Source: Burkholderiaceae bacterium
GTDB taxonomy: Bacteria; Pseudomonadota; Gammaproteobacteria; Burkholderiales; Burkholderiaceae_C
Length of the DNA: 7,801 bases
Assembly: GCA_029864165.1 (NCBI GenBank)
Contig: JAOTTZ010000067.1
Span: 1 to 7,801, forward strand
Direction of reading: 5' to 3'
Shown here: positions 1-6,870 of the stretch, in pieces
Layout of the letters: every line of letters begins with the position of its first letter
Numbering within the stretch: the first letter of the stretch is position 1
Program-made: the position numbers and the translations under genes
Notes under the pieces: model-generated
Databases searched by the model: none
Told to the model about the DNA's origin: nothing
What the model saw: only the letters and a program-made list of their open reading frames with translations

Positions 1-1
1 A

Positions 2-1612
2 CCGCCGGTGTTTCCCACGCAGCCGCCCAAGCTGCCCGACACGCTGCCTGCGCCGTCACCGCAGATTCCGCTTTTGCCGCCGGTTCCTGCGCCGAAAGAC
101 AAGGGTGCGTCTACCGCCGAATTGCACGTTGTTCTCAATGAGATCCGCTTGGTAGGCAACACGGTCTATACCGCCACACAACTGGCCGAGGTGACGCAGC
201 CGTATCTGGGTCGGGCGTTGAGCGCGGACGATGTGGAAACGCTGCGCTTGGCCTTGACCACGTACTATGTGGAACGAGGGTATATCAACTCTGGCGCGGT
301 GATTCCCGACCAGGACTTGGGGTCGCAGGTACTCAAGATTGAAATCGTCGAAGGTCGCCTGAGTGACGTTAACGTGGCGGGCGCTGAGCGGCTACACCCG
401 GAGTATGTGCGCGACCGGCTGCTTCGCAACGCCGGCGCGCCGATGAACCTGGCTGAGCTGCAGCAGCGGCTGCAGCTTTTGCAGCAAGACCCGCTCATAG
501 CGAGGATCAATGCTGAGTTGACGCCTGGGCTATTGCGAGGCCAAAGCGATTTGGCGGTCACGGTGAACGAAGCGCCTTACCTCCACGCACGTTTGGAGCT
601 CAACAACTTTCAGTCGCCAAGCGTAGGGGCTGAACAAGGCCTGGTGACGCTGGAGAACCTGAACCTCACGGGGATCGGTGATGCGCTGAGTTTTCAGTAC
701 GGGGGGTCAAGGGGTGTGCACCCGATTGTCAACCTGCGCTACTCAGCCCCTGTGAATGCTTCTGACACGACGCTGTTTGCGAACTACGGCGAATCTGCCT
801 TCGCCGTTCAGGACAGTCAGTTCAAGCCGTTAGGCATCAAGAACGAGGTGACGACTGCCGGGGTCGGCCTTAGGCACCCTTTGTACCGAACGCTCTCTTC
901 TGAAGTCGCGGTTTCGTTTGCGCTCGACTATCAAGACAGCAGGAGTTTTCTGCTAGCGTTGCCTTTTGACTTCGTCGCCGGCGCCACTGGTGGTGTGACT
1001 CGCATCACCGCGCTGCGCGCAACGCAAGAGTTCACGCACCGCAGCAGCGAACAGATCGTTGCGGGATTGTCCCGCTTCTCTATTGGAGTAGGCGCCTTCG
1101 GTGCCACCGGAACGAGCAACGATCCGGAGGCTTCGGACGGCAGGTTCTTGTCATGGCTGGGCGTAGCCCAATGGGTTCGCCGCTTGCAGCCGTCGAGAGC
1201 GCAGATGGTGGCGCGCGCGACGCTGCAGCTGGCAGCCAATCACCTGTTTCCGAGTGAGCAAATTGCAGTCGGTGGCCGCTCCAGCGTGCGCGGGTACCGA
1301 GAATTCAGCGTCGTGCGCGACAACGCATTCTTGGCCTCGCTCGAATATCGAATCCCCGTCTACGCCGGCGCTGACGGCGCCGATCGATTGCACGTTGCGC
1401 CGTTCATTGATTTTGGGCGCTCCTGGAATACCACAGTGGCAAACGGCGAGCACGGCAAGCTGACCAGCGCTGGGCTGGGGTTGCTCTGGGCCATCACGGA
1501 CACGAGCCGATTCGAAGTGTATTGGGGCCAGCAGTTGGAACGCCTGCGCGGAGGATCGGGGAACCTGCAAGATCAGGGCGTCCACGTGCAGTTGGTCGTC
1601 CAAGCCTTTTAA
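2..1612 (+). CDS. TpsB/FhaC/ShlB-family outer-membrane transporter of two-partner secretion (5' end outside window)
   Basis: This protein forms the outer-membrane beta-barrel pore that moves a partner TpsA exoprotein from the periplasm to the cell surface. The frame is open to the left edge and no signal peptide is visible, so the true start lies upstream; the first possible start inside the window is a GTG at base 8 (numbering below counts from it). Residues 1-33 are a proline-rich linker, usual between signal peptide and POTRA domains in this family. Residues about 40-120 form a POTRA_2 domain, with the family-typical YYVERGYINSGAVIPDQ and a following VEGRL. A second POTRA region follows to about 190. 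The rest is barrel, with the conserved VRGY motif at residues 427-430, which in FhaC sits on the inward-folding loop. The chain ends in phenylalanine, as expected for an outer-membrane barrel. The visible 534 residues are close to full family length, so little is missing. The next gene starts 11 bases downstream. The family call is secure; the exported substrate is unknown. Confidence 0.93.
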   Translation, partial: PPVFPTQPPKLPDTLPAPSPQIPLLPPVPAPKDKGASTAELHVVLNEIRLVGNTVYTATQLAEVTQPYLGRALSADDVETLRLALTTYYVERGYINSGAVIPDQDLGSQVLKIEIVEGRLSDVNVAGAERLHPEYVRDRLLRNAGAPMNLAELQQRLQLLQQDPLIARINAELTPGLLRGQSDLAVTVNEAPYLHARLELNNFQSPSVGAEQGLVTLENLNLTGIGDALSFQYGGSRGVHPIVNLRYSAPVNASDTTLFANYGESAFAVQDSQFKPLGIKNEVTTAGVGLRHPLYRTLSSEVAVSFALDYQDSRSFLLALPFDFVAGATGGVTRITALRATQEFTHRSSEQIVAGLSRFSIGVGAFGATGTSNDPEASDGRFLSWLGVAQWVRRLQPSRAQMVARATLQLAANHLFPSEQIAVGGRSSVRGYREFSVVRDNAFLASLEYRIPVYAGADGADRLHVAPFIDFGRSWNTTVANGEHGKLTSAGLGLLWAITDTSRFEVYWGQQLERLRGGSGNLQDQGVHVQLVVQAF

Positions 1613-1615
1613 GGA
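1611..1615 (+). promoter_or_regulatory. Ribosome binding site of the CHAT gene, overlapping the transporter stop codon
   Basis: AAGGA lies 8 bases before the ATG at 1624, and its first two bases are the last two of the transporter's TAA. This places the start of the CHAT protein at 1624 and suggests translational coupling with the transporter. Confidence 0.7.
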
Positions 1616-1623
1616 CTACGGCA

Positions 1624-3924
1624 ATGAGACTTACAGCGTTTCGAAGGGTTCTCATTGGGGGCGGGCTGCTGGCGTGGATGCTGATACCGGCGGTCTGTTG
1701 GTCACAAGACCATGCCACGGCTGAGCAATCTCAGCAGGCTGGTGAGCAAGCACTGCAGCGCGGGGACTTTGGTGTAGCCATTGTGAACTTGGAAGCGGCC
1801 GCAGCCCAATACGAGAAAGACGGCGCCTCGCTAAAGCGATGCGATGCGTTAACGGTAATCGGCCGTGCCTATCAAGCCTTGGGCCGCTATCAAGCGGCAG
1901 CAGAACGTATGGACTTGGCGCAAGACCTTGCGGTGCAGTCCAACGACCCTGCGCGACAGGCACATATTCTCAGCGGACGTGCAAGCCTGGCGGTTGCTGC
2001 GGGCGAATACGACGACGCCAAACAGTATCTGACGCAGGGGCTGAGGCTCGCGAAGGATCTGAATGCGCCACTACTTTCCGCGACATTGCTCAACGAATTT
2101 GGGAACCTCTCCGCATCTAAAGGCCTGTACGAGGATGCCGCCGCGCGCTACACGGAGAGCCTGGCCTTGGCCAGTAACGGTCAGAACAAAACGCTTTTGG
2201 CCCGCGTACATGTCAATCTCGCCGCGGCTTCGACGCACCTGGGTCGGTATGCACAGGCCAAGCAACAGCTTGATCAAGCGGTGGCCATTTTGGAGGTATT
2301 GCCTCAATCTCACGATCAGGTCTTTGCGTTGACGTCGGTCGGCCTGGCTTACGAAACTTTGCTGCCTGGTTTGCCCGACGCTAGACTGGAGTTGACGCGC
2401 GGCGCCTACCGCGCCTACGAACTGGCAGCGCAGGTTGCAGACACAGTCCACGACGCTCGTGGCGAGTCGTATGCCTGGGGCGCTTTGGCAGAGTTGTATG
2501 CCAAGAACAACCGCGATGACGAGGCTCTTGAACTGAGCCGTCGTGCCATCTTGGCTGGGCAACAAGCCGCTGCTTCCGAGGCGCTGTACCGATGGCATTG
2601 GCTGCGGGGGCGCGTACTGCTGCGACTGGGCCAGCCGGAGGAGGCGCTGCTTGCCTATCGCCTGGCGGTCTCGGCATTGCAAGCCGTCCGTTCGGAGTTG
2701 ATCGCCGGCGGCGGAACTTCGGCCACCAGCTTTCGCGATTCAGTCGGCGCGGTGTATTTCGAGCTGGCGGACCTTCTGCTTCTCCGCGCCGCTGGTCCAA
2801 CCGATCGTGCGCAGCCCTATCTCAAGGAAGCGCGTGAGACCATCGAGCTGTTCAAGGTCGATGAGTTGCGGGATTACTTGGGCGACGACTGTGTAGATTC
2901 TGCGCAGTCGCGCATCGCCAGTCTGGAGTCGGTTGCGACCAGCGCCGCGGTCATTTATCCCATCGTACTGCCTGATCGTCTGGAGTTGTTGGTGAGCGTC
3001 CCTTCGGGGCTGCAACGGGTGCCGGTGACGATTCCCGCCAATCAGCTCATTCAGGAGGTACGCGCCTTTCGTGAACTGCTCGAAAAGCGCTCGACGCACG
3101 AATACCTTGTCCCCGCTCAACGGCTTTACGATTGGATAATCCGTCCATTGGAACCGCTTCTGGCGGCTCATACCGTAGACACCCTGGTGTTCGTTCCCGA
3201 TGGGGCCTTGCGGACCGTCCCCATGGCCGCGCTGCATGATGGCCAAGATTTCTTGATCCGCCGCTACGCTGTTGCGACAACGCCGGGCCTGACGCTTACC
3301 GACCCGCGGCCACTCAAGCGGCAAGCGATTACAGCCTTGTCTGCTGGCTTGAGCGAAGCGGTGCAGGGATATCCTGCATTGCCGTACGCCGCTGAGGAGG
3401 TTCAGGCAGTGAACCAAGTATTTGGCGGCGTCATGCTGCTGAACAAGGACTTTCAGTCATCGGCGGTAGAGGCGGCCCTCGAGGAAGGCGCGGTCTCGAT
3501 GATCCACATCGCCACGCACGGTGAGTTCATGAGCGATGCGCGCAAGAGCTTTCTGCTGACCTACGACGACAAGCTGACGATGGACCGGCTCGAGCAGCTT
3601 GTGGGCCTGTCGCGCTACCGGCAACAGCCTTTGGACCTGCTTGCGCTCAGCGCTTGTGAAACTGCTGCCGGCGATGATCGTGCCGCGTTGGGATTGGCCG
3701 GTATCGCCATCAAGGCCGGGGCCAGAAGCGCTCTCGCCACGCTGTGGCTCATAGACGATGAAGCGTCGTCATTATTCATGTCTGAGTTCTATCAACATGT
3801 TCGGAACGCTTCTTTGTCCAAAGCCGTCGCCGTACAACGCGCGCAACTGACCTTGCTAGATCATCCGAGCTACCAGCACCCCGCGTATTGGGCCGCGTTC
3901 TTGATGCTCAACAACTGGTTATAA
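1624..3924 (+). CDS. Exported TPR-repeat protein with C-terminal CHAT (caspase-like) peptidase domain
   Basis: The predicted 766-residue protein starts at the ATG at 1624, which follows a good ribosome site and opens a Sec signal peptide: RR near the start, a hydrophobic core at residues 9-24, and probable cleavage after CWS (residue 27). C25 does not sit in a proper lipobox, so a lipoprotein is unlikely. Residues about 34-360 are alpha-helical TPR-like repeats, a protein-binding scaffold. A linker carries ELRDYLGDDCVD at 414-425, and the CHAT domain runs from about 440 to the end. The caspase-type dyad is visible: HIATHG with His632 and LSACETA with Cys678, preceded by FVPDGALRTVPMAAL near 523 and closing with HPAYWAAFLMLNNWL. 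An active cysteine peptidase is therefore plausible, but its substrate is unknown. The operon with a TpsB pore and the signal peptide suggest it acts in the periplasm or at the surface, perhaps on the secreted partner; that role is inference. A longer frame from 1522 is rejected. Confidence 0.93.
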   Translation: MRLTAFRRVLIGGGLLAWMLIPAVCWSQDHATAEQSQQAGEQALQRGDFGVAIVNLEAAAAQYEKDGASLKRCDALTVIGRAYQALGRYQAAAERMDLAQDLAVQSNDPARQAHILSGRASLAVAAGEYDDAKQYLTQGLRLAKDLNAPLLSATLLNEFGNLSASKGLYEDAAARYTESLALASNGQNKTLLARVHVNLAAASTHLGRYAQAKQQLDQAVAILEVLPQSHDQVFALTSVGLAYETLLPGLPDARLELTRGAYRAYELAAQVADTVHDARGESYAWGALAELYAKNNRDDEALELSRRAILAGQQAAASEALYRWHWLRGRVLLRLGQPEEALLAYRLAVSALQAVRSELIAGGGTSATSFRDSVGAVYFELADLLLLRAAGPTDRAQPYLKEARETIELFKVDELRDYLGDDCVDSAQSRIASLESVATSAAVIYPIVLPDRLELLVSVPSGLQRVPVTIPANQLIQEVRAFRELLEKRSTHEYLVPAQRLYDWIIRPLEPLLAAHTVDTLVFVPDGALRTVPMAALHDGQDFLIRRYAVATTPGLTLTDPRPLKRQAITALSAGLSEAVQGYPALPYAAEEVQAVNQVFGGVMLLNKDFQSSAVEAALEEGAVSMIHIATHGEFMSDARKSFLLTYDDKLTMDRLEQLVGLSRYRQQPLDLLALSACETAAGDDRAALGLAGIAIKAGARSALATLWLIDDEASSLFMSEFYQHVRNASLSKAVAVQRAQLTLLDHPSYQHPAYWAAFLMLNNWL

Positions 3925-3941
3925 GGGCAGGGGCCTTTGAT

Positions 3942-3963
3942 TAGGGCCTGCTAACAGGCCCTA
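3942..3963. terminator. Perfect inverted repeat between convergent genes, candidate bidirectional terminator
   Basis: TAGGGCCTG, loop CTAA, CAGGCCCTA form a perfect 9-bp stem. It begins 17 bases after the CHAT stop codon and includes the TAG stop of the convergent small gene (3961-3963). There is no T-run after the stem on either strand, so it is not a canonical intrinsic terminator, although position and symmetry fit a shared transcription end or mRNA-stabilising hairpin. Confidence 0.5.
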
Positions 3964-4464
3964 GACGGCACCTGCTCTTGCCAACTGCGCGGCGTGCTTG
4001 CATTCATCGACGACACGCTGTCCGGTTTTTTGGTTCAGTAGCATCGACTTGGCCGGTATCTGTACCCACAGCATCCCCGACCGGCGGTCGACAAGACGCA
4101 CCGCGCCGGTGGTGGTTTCCTCGGGCACCATCGTGTAGTGCTGACTCTTGAAACTCAGGTTGAAGTAGCCTGGTGTGGACCTCACTGCACTCAAGCTGAC
4201 GGTCTGCTTGAACTCGCAGTTGGCCTGACCGATGTGCACACGCGCCGCAATGGCGAGTAATTTTGCATTGATCGCATGGGCGGCCGCGCTAGGCGCCAGC
4301 TGAGTCGTGCGCACTGCTTCGAGATCCATCTTTTTGTTCGCGCCTGCCGCTACCTGCGACTTAGCTTGAGCCCTCTTGCCGGGGATCGTTTGTGCTGTCA
4401 AGGACCCAGCCGACACAGTCAACGCGGCGACCAGCGTCATGGCGATGGTGAAACGGCGATCCAT
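3961..4464 (-). CDS. Small exported protein of unknown function with two cysteines
   Basis: I do not recognise a named family with confidence. The ATG at 4464 gives 167 residues; a GTG at 4473 would add MLS. Neither has a clear Shine-Dalgarno, and ATG was chosen because the product then begins directly with a classic Sec signal peptide: MDRR, a hydrophobic stretch at residues 6-21, and likely cleavage after SLTA (residue 24). The mature part begins with a basic, low-complexity segment (30-46), then an alanine-rich helix (56-76), then a mostly beta-like portion. Cys83 (in ANCEFKQ) and Cys155 (in VVDECKH) are the only cysteines, so a disulfide in the periplasm is possible. Other conspicuous segments are PGYFNLSFK (98-106) and AKSMLLNQKTGQR (138-150). 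It resembles uncharacterised periplasmic proteins I associate with Burkholderiales, from memory only. It is convergent with the CHAT gene, transcribed alone and ends inside the shared hairpin. Coding status is well supported by the signal peptide; function is not. Confidence 0.75.
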   Translation of the reverse strand: MDRRFTIAMTLVAALTVSAGSLTAQTIPGKRAQAKSQVAAGANKKMDLEAVRTTQLAPSAAAHAINAKLLAIAARVHIGQANCEFKQTVSLSAVRSTPGYFNLSFKSQHYTMVPEETTTGAVRLVDRRSGMLWVQIPAKSMLLNQKTGQRVVDECKHAAQLARAGAV

Positions 4465-4481
4465 GGATAACACGCGACTGA

Positions 4482-4512
4482 TTTATAAGGGGCCAGGCAG
4501 GTCCATTGTCAC
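4482..4512 (-). promoter_or_regulatory. Weak sigma-70-like promoter candidate for the small exported protein gene
   Basis: On the minus strand, GTGACA (4507-4512, one mismatch to the -35 consensus) and TATAAA (4482-4487, one mismatch to the -10 consensus) are 19 bases apart, longer than the ideal 17. The -10 lies 17 bases upstream of the ATG at 4464, so transcription would start close to the ATG with a very short leader, consistent with the absence of a clear ribosome site. Confidence 0.35.
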
Positions 4513-4646
4513 TTCAGACTGGCCAAGCGTGAACACGAATAATGATACAAACTGCAGGCAGTTCGGGAAATTTTTCACATTTCCAGGCCTCAAAACGTAA
4601 TGGTTCCGGCCAGGACGCCGCCTGGTGGCGCAAACAGCGGGCACAA

Positions 4647-4678
4647 CCCGGACGGGCCGCACCCAACGCGGCTCCGGG
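4647..4678 (-). terminator. Strong GC-rich hairpin just downstream of the mdh-lyase operon
   Basis: Outer arms CCCGGA (4647-4652) and TCCGGG (4673-4678) pair perfectly. Inner arms GCCGC (4656-4660) and GCGGC (4668-4672) extend the stem around a 7-base loop, with a 3-base bulge (4653-4655) on one side. On the minus strand the hairpin begins 12 bases after the lyase stop codon, the right place to end that transcript. Only a short TTGTG follows, so it is an imperfect intrinsic terminator. The remainder of the gap between the small gene and the lyase (4465-4690) holds no convincing gene. Confidence 0.5.
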
Positions 4679-4690
4679 CGGTCACACACG

Positions 4691-5704
4691 TCACACGCCA
4701 GGGCTATCGAAGAACGCCAAACGCGCCTCGGCAGGTAGCACTTGCCCCGTACGCTGAGCGCGCTGCAACACGTGCCAGAAGTATCGGTAGCTGGCACGGT
4801 CGTGCAACGCAGTGCGGGTACCCGACCGGTAGCTGATCGGAGCCCAGTCCGCCGCCTGTGCAGCCAACAAGATGGCGACGGATTCGTCGATTTCGGCGGC
4901 AGTCGGCGCAAACGCGTCGATGATGGGATGGATTTGACTGGGGTGAATACTCCACATCCGCGTATAGCCAAACGATCGAGCCGCTTTGACCGCAGCAACC
5001 TTCAGCAGATCGATGTCCTCATACTCAGTGACGACGCAGTGCGAGGGCGTTTTCCCATGCGCATGACAAGCCGCGGCAATCTCAAGCTTGGCGCGCACCA
5101 CCAGCGGGTGCTCAAACTGCCCTGCCGCGGTCATGGCGATAGCTGGAATCGCGCCGCGATGCGCGGACACGAAATCCATCAAACCAAACGACAGCGATTC
5201 GACGCGCGGGAGCGCGGCGATTGCCCAGACCTCGCGCAACGCGCCGTGGGTCTCTATCAAGACATGCGTCGGTATCGAGCGCCCCTTTACGTGCAAGCGC
5301 GACAAGCGGTCGATTTCATCGCAGGCGATCTCTGCTTCGGCCACGCCGCGAACTTTGGGCACCATCAGGTATGCAAGCCGCTGCCCAGCGCCACGCACCA
5401 GCGTCTCTAACTCTTGTGCGAACGCTGGGTGATGAACGGGGTGTACGCGCGCTCCCACTCGGCCGTGAACATTGAGCGCAGAAGCAATCAGTTCGGCCAG
5501 TAACTGCGCATGCTCGACCTCGCCACCGACGGGCGCACCGTCTTCGCAATCCAACGTCACGTCGAAGACTGGGCCCATTTCGGCTTGCAGCGCCAGGCTC
5601 TTGCGCATGCGGGCTTGTGTGCCCGCGTAATGGTCGCACACAGGCAGCGCGGGTCCGCCGCCGCCCACGTCGAACAGCGCCGCGCGAGGGTGGACCGGTA
5701 CCAC
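4691..5704 (-). CDS. HpcH/HpaI aldolase / CitE-like CoA-ester lyase
   Basis: A 337-residue member of the citrate lyase beta-subunit-like superfamily, which cleaves or forms C-C bonds in acyl-CoA thioesters (citryl-, malyl- or citramalyl-CoA type substrates) on a TIM barrel with a divalent metal. Visible motifs are MRKSLALQ (33-40), LDCEDGAP (51-58), ARVHP with Arg86, MVPKV with Lys117, IETHGAL with Glu151, and FGLMDF with Asp177. Glu151 and Asp177 match the family's metal-binding pair, and a late RMWSIHPSQI segment follows the usual pattern. It is the second gene of an apparent mdh operon, starting 9 bases after the mdh stop and in the same frame. The start is a GTG without a recognisable ribosome site; no other start in that frame would keep the conserved N-terminal PVCDHYAG. 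No citrate lyase alpha or gamma subunit is nearby, so it is probably a stand-alone lyase rather than part of fermentative citrate lyase. The exact substrate is unresolved. Confidence 0.88.
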   Translation of the reverse strand: MVPVHPRAALFDVGGGGPALPVCDHYAGTQARMRKSLALQAEMGPVFDVTLDCEDGAPVGGEVEHAQLLAELIASALNVHGRVGARVHPVHHPAFAQELETLVRGAGQRLAYLMVPKVRGVAEAEIACDEIDRLSRLHVKGRSIPTHVLIETHGALREVWAIAALPRVESLSFGLMDFVSAHRGAIPAIAMTAAGQFEHPLVVRAKLEIAAACHAHGKTPSHCVVTEYEDIDLLKVAAVKAARSFGYTRMWSIHPSQIHPIIDAFAPTAAEIDESVAILLAAQAADWAPISYRSGTRTALHDRASYRYFWHVLQRAQRTGQVLPAEARLAFFDSPGV

Positions 5705-5713
5705 CGCTGCGGC

Positions 5714-6700
5714 TCAGAGCAGATGTTTCACGCCGTCCTGTTCTTCCAGCAACTCTTTGAGCGTGAGGGCGATACGCTCTTGCGAGAATGCGTCGATCGC
5801 CAGAGCGTCGACTATCTTGTATTCGCCGCTGGCGGTCGTGACCGGGTAGCCGAAGATCACGTCCTTCTGGACGCCATACTCGCCGTTGGAGGCAACGCCC
5901 ATCGTCACCCACTTGCCGCCGCTGCCCAACGCCCAGTCGCGCATGTGGTCGATGGCAGCGTTAGCGGCCGAAGCCGCGGAAGACGAGCCGCGCGCGTCGA
6001 TGATAGCGGCGCCGCGCTTGCCGACGGTAGGCAAGAACGTGTCGCGATTCCATGCATCGTCGTCGATCAAGGACTTGACCGGCTGCCCGGCGATGGTGGC
6101 AAAGCGGTAGTCGGCGTACATGGTCGGCGAGTGGTTGCCCCAAACAATCAGCTTTTCAATCGACGACACCGGCCTACCGGTCTTGGCGGCGATCTGGCTA
6201 GCGGCACGGTTGTGGTCTAGGCGCAGCATGGCGGTGAAGTTCTTGCGCGGCAAGCCAGGCGCCGACTTCATCGCGATGTAAGCGTTGGTGTTAGCCGGGT
6301 TACCCACCACAAGCACGCGCACTTCGCGGCTGGCCACCGCGTTGAGCGCCTTGCCTTGCAGGGTAAATATCTGCGCGTTGGCCGCCAACAAGTCTTTGCG
6401 CTCCATACCAGGGCCGCGCGGTCGAGCACCGACCAGCAGCGCATAGTCTGCGTGCTTGAACGCAGTCATCGGGTCACCGTGCGCGTGCATGCCGGCCAGC
6501 AGCGGGAAAGCACAGTCTTCGATTTCCATCATCACGCCCTTGAGCGCTTTCTGCGCTTTCTCGTCGGGAATCTCCAGCAGTTGCAAGATGACAGGCTGGT
6601 CTCGGCCCAGCATTTCTCCGGCAGCGATGCGAAATAGCAGCGCATAGCCAATCTGGCCAGCGGCACCGGTCACAGCAACGCGTACTGGTAGTTTGTTCAT
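5714..6700 (-). CDS. mdh: Malate dehydrogenase (NAD-dependent)
   Basis: Cytosolic TCA-cycle enzyme that oxidises L-malate to oxaloacetate with NAD. The 328-residue length is normal for the LDH-like (type 2) malate dehydrogenases of beta-proteobacteria. Residues 6-20 are the Rossmann nucleotide-binding start ([15 protein letters not shown]). The acidic LLEIP at 41-45 is where NAD ribose is expected to be held. [15 protein letters not shown] at 91-105 contains the substrate-binding arginine loop, [10 protein letters not shown] is at 131-140, and RLDHNRA supplies catalytic Asp162. The proton acceptor is His190 in [13 protein letters not shown]. The frame stays open upstream to 6862, but the ATG at 6700 is chosen because the fold begins there and GAGGA sits 5 bases before it. 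The gene is transcribed away from sdhC and is followed by the CoA-ester lyase, probably in the same mRNA. All key residues are present. Confidence 0.97.
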   Translation of the reverse strand: MNKLPVRVAVTGAAGQIGYALLFRIAAGEMLGRDQPVILQLLEIPDEKAQKALKGVMMEIEDCAFPLLAGMHAHGDPMTAFKHADYALLVGARPRGPGMERKDLLAANAQIFTLQGKALNAVASREVRVLVVGNPANTNAYIAMKSAPGLPRKNFTAMLRLDHNRAASQIAAKTGRPVSSIEKLIVWGNHSPTMYADYRFATIAGQPVKSLIDDDAWNRDTFLPTVGKRGAAIIDARGSSSAASAANAAIDHMRDWALGSGGKWVTMGVASNGEYGVQKDVIFGYPVTTASGEYKIVDALAIDAFSQERIALTLKELLEEQDGVKHLL

Positions 6701-6705
6701 GGCGG

Positions 6706-6710
6706 TCCTC
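6706..6710 (-). promoter_or_regulatory. Ribosome binding site of mdh
   Basis: On the minus strand GAGGA is followed by CCGCC and the ATG at 6700, a spacing of 5 bases. It settles the mdh start against the longer open frame that reaches to 6862. Confidence 0.75.
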
Positions 6711-6739
6711 GGTGTGCGGTTGTTAAGCAATGGCGTCGA

Positions 6740-6768
6740 AGTGTAGCCAACATGGGCGGGCACGTCAC
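6740..6768 (-). promoter_or_regulatory. Candidate sigma-70 promoter of mdh
   Basis: On the minus strand GTGACG (6763-6768) and TACACT (6740-6745) are 17 bases apart, each matching four of six consensus positions. The -10 lies about 40 bases upstream of the mdh start codon, giving a leader of roughly 30 bases that contains the ribosome site. Confidence 0.4.
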
Positions 6769-6771
6769 ATA

Positions 6772-6807
6772 TATCAGATAGCGTCCATGGGTATCGGAGG
6801 GTAACCC
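6772..6807. promoter_or_regulatory. Two short palindromes in the mdh-sdhC divergent control region, possible operator
   Basis: TATC-A-GATA (6772-6780) and GGGT-A-ACCC (6799-6807) are two short, perfect odd-centred palindromes in the middle of the 170-base divergent region (6701-6870). They lie just upstream of the mdh promoter candidate and upstream of sdhC, where a regulator shared by both directions could bind. Palindromes this short arise by chance, so this is only a candidate. I could not find a convincing sdhC promoter on the plus strand. Confidence 0.25.
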
Positions 6808-6870
6808 GGCTGCATTGCAATAGACTCTCGGGCTTGCGCTGTGCTTTGAGAAAGTTCAACACGCCACAAC

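Noticed and set aside
1522..1623. Extension of the CHAT protein to an upstream start at 1522
   Set aside because: It would overlap the end of the transporter gene by 91 bases and bury the signal peptide; the ATG at 1624 has a proper ribosome site.
1686..1707. Lipobox at C25 of the CHAT protein
   Set aside because: The residues before the cysteine are P-A-V, which do not fit the lipobox preference for L-[AS]-[GA]-C; an ordinary signal peptidase I site is more likely.
2740..3417. Minus-strand open frame of 225 codons opposite the CHAT gene (and a similar one at 2071-2682)
   Set aside because: Both lie fully inside the TPR/CHAT coding region on the other strand, with low-complexity arginine/glutamine-rich translations and no domain features.
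4566..4584. GGAAAT/ATTTCC inverted repeat with a 7-base loop
   Set aside because: Only a 6-bp AT-rich stem; too weak and not positioned at a gene end.
4610..4625. CCAGG/CCTGG inverted repeat
   Set aside because: A 5-bp stem with a 6-base loop in GC-rich DNA is expected by chance; the neighbouring hairpin at 4647-4678 is the better terminator candidate.
4742..5410. Plus-strand open frame of 222 codons opposite the lyase
   Set aside because: Lies entirely opposite a conserved gene and has no family-like motifs or credible ribosome site.
5510..6220. Plus-strand open frame of 236 codons across the mdh-lyase junction
   Set aside because: It is antisense to two well-supported enzyme genes, and its translation shows no recognisable domain; it is a shadow of their codon bias.
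6701..6862. 54-residue N-terminal extension of malate dehydrogenase
   Set aside because: The extension covers the promoter region and matches no family feature; the Rossmann fold and the GAGGA site both point to the ATG at 6700.
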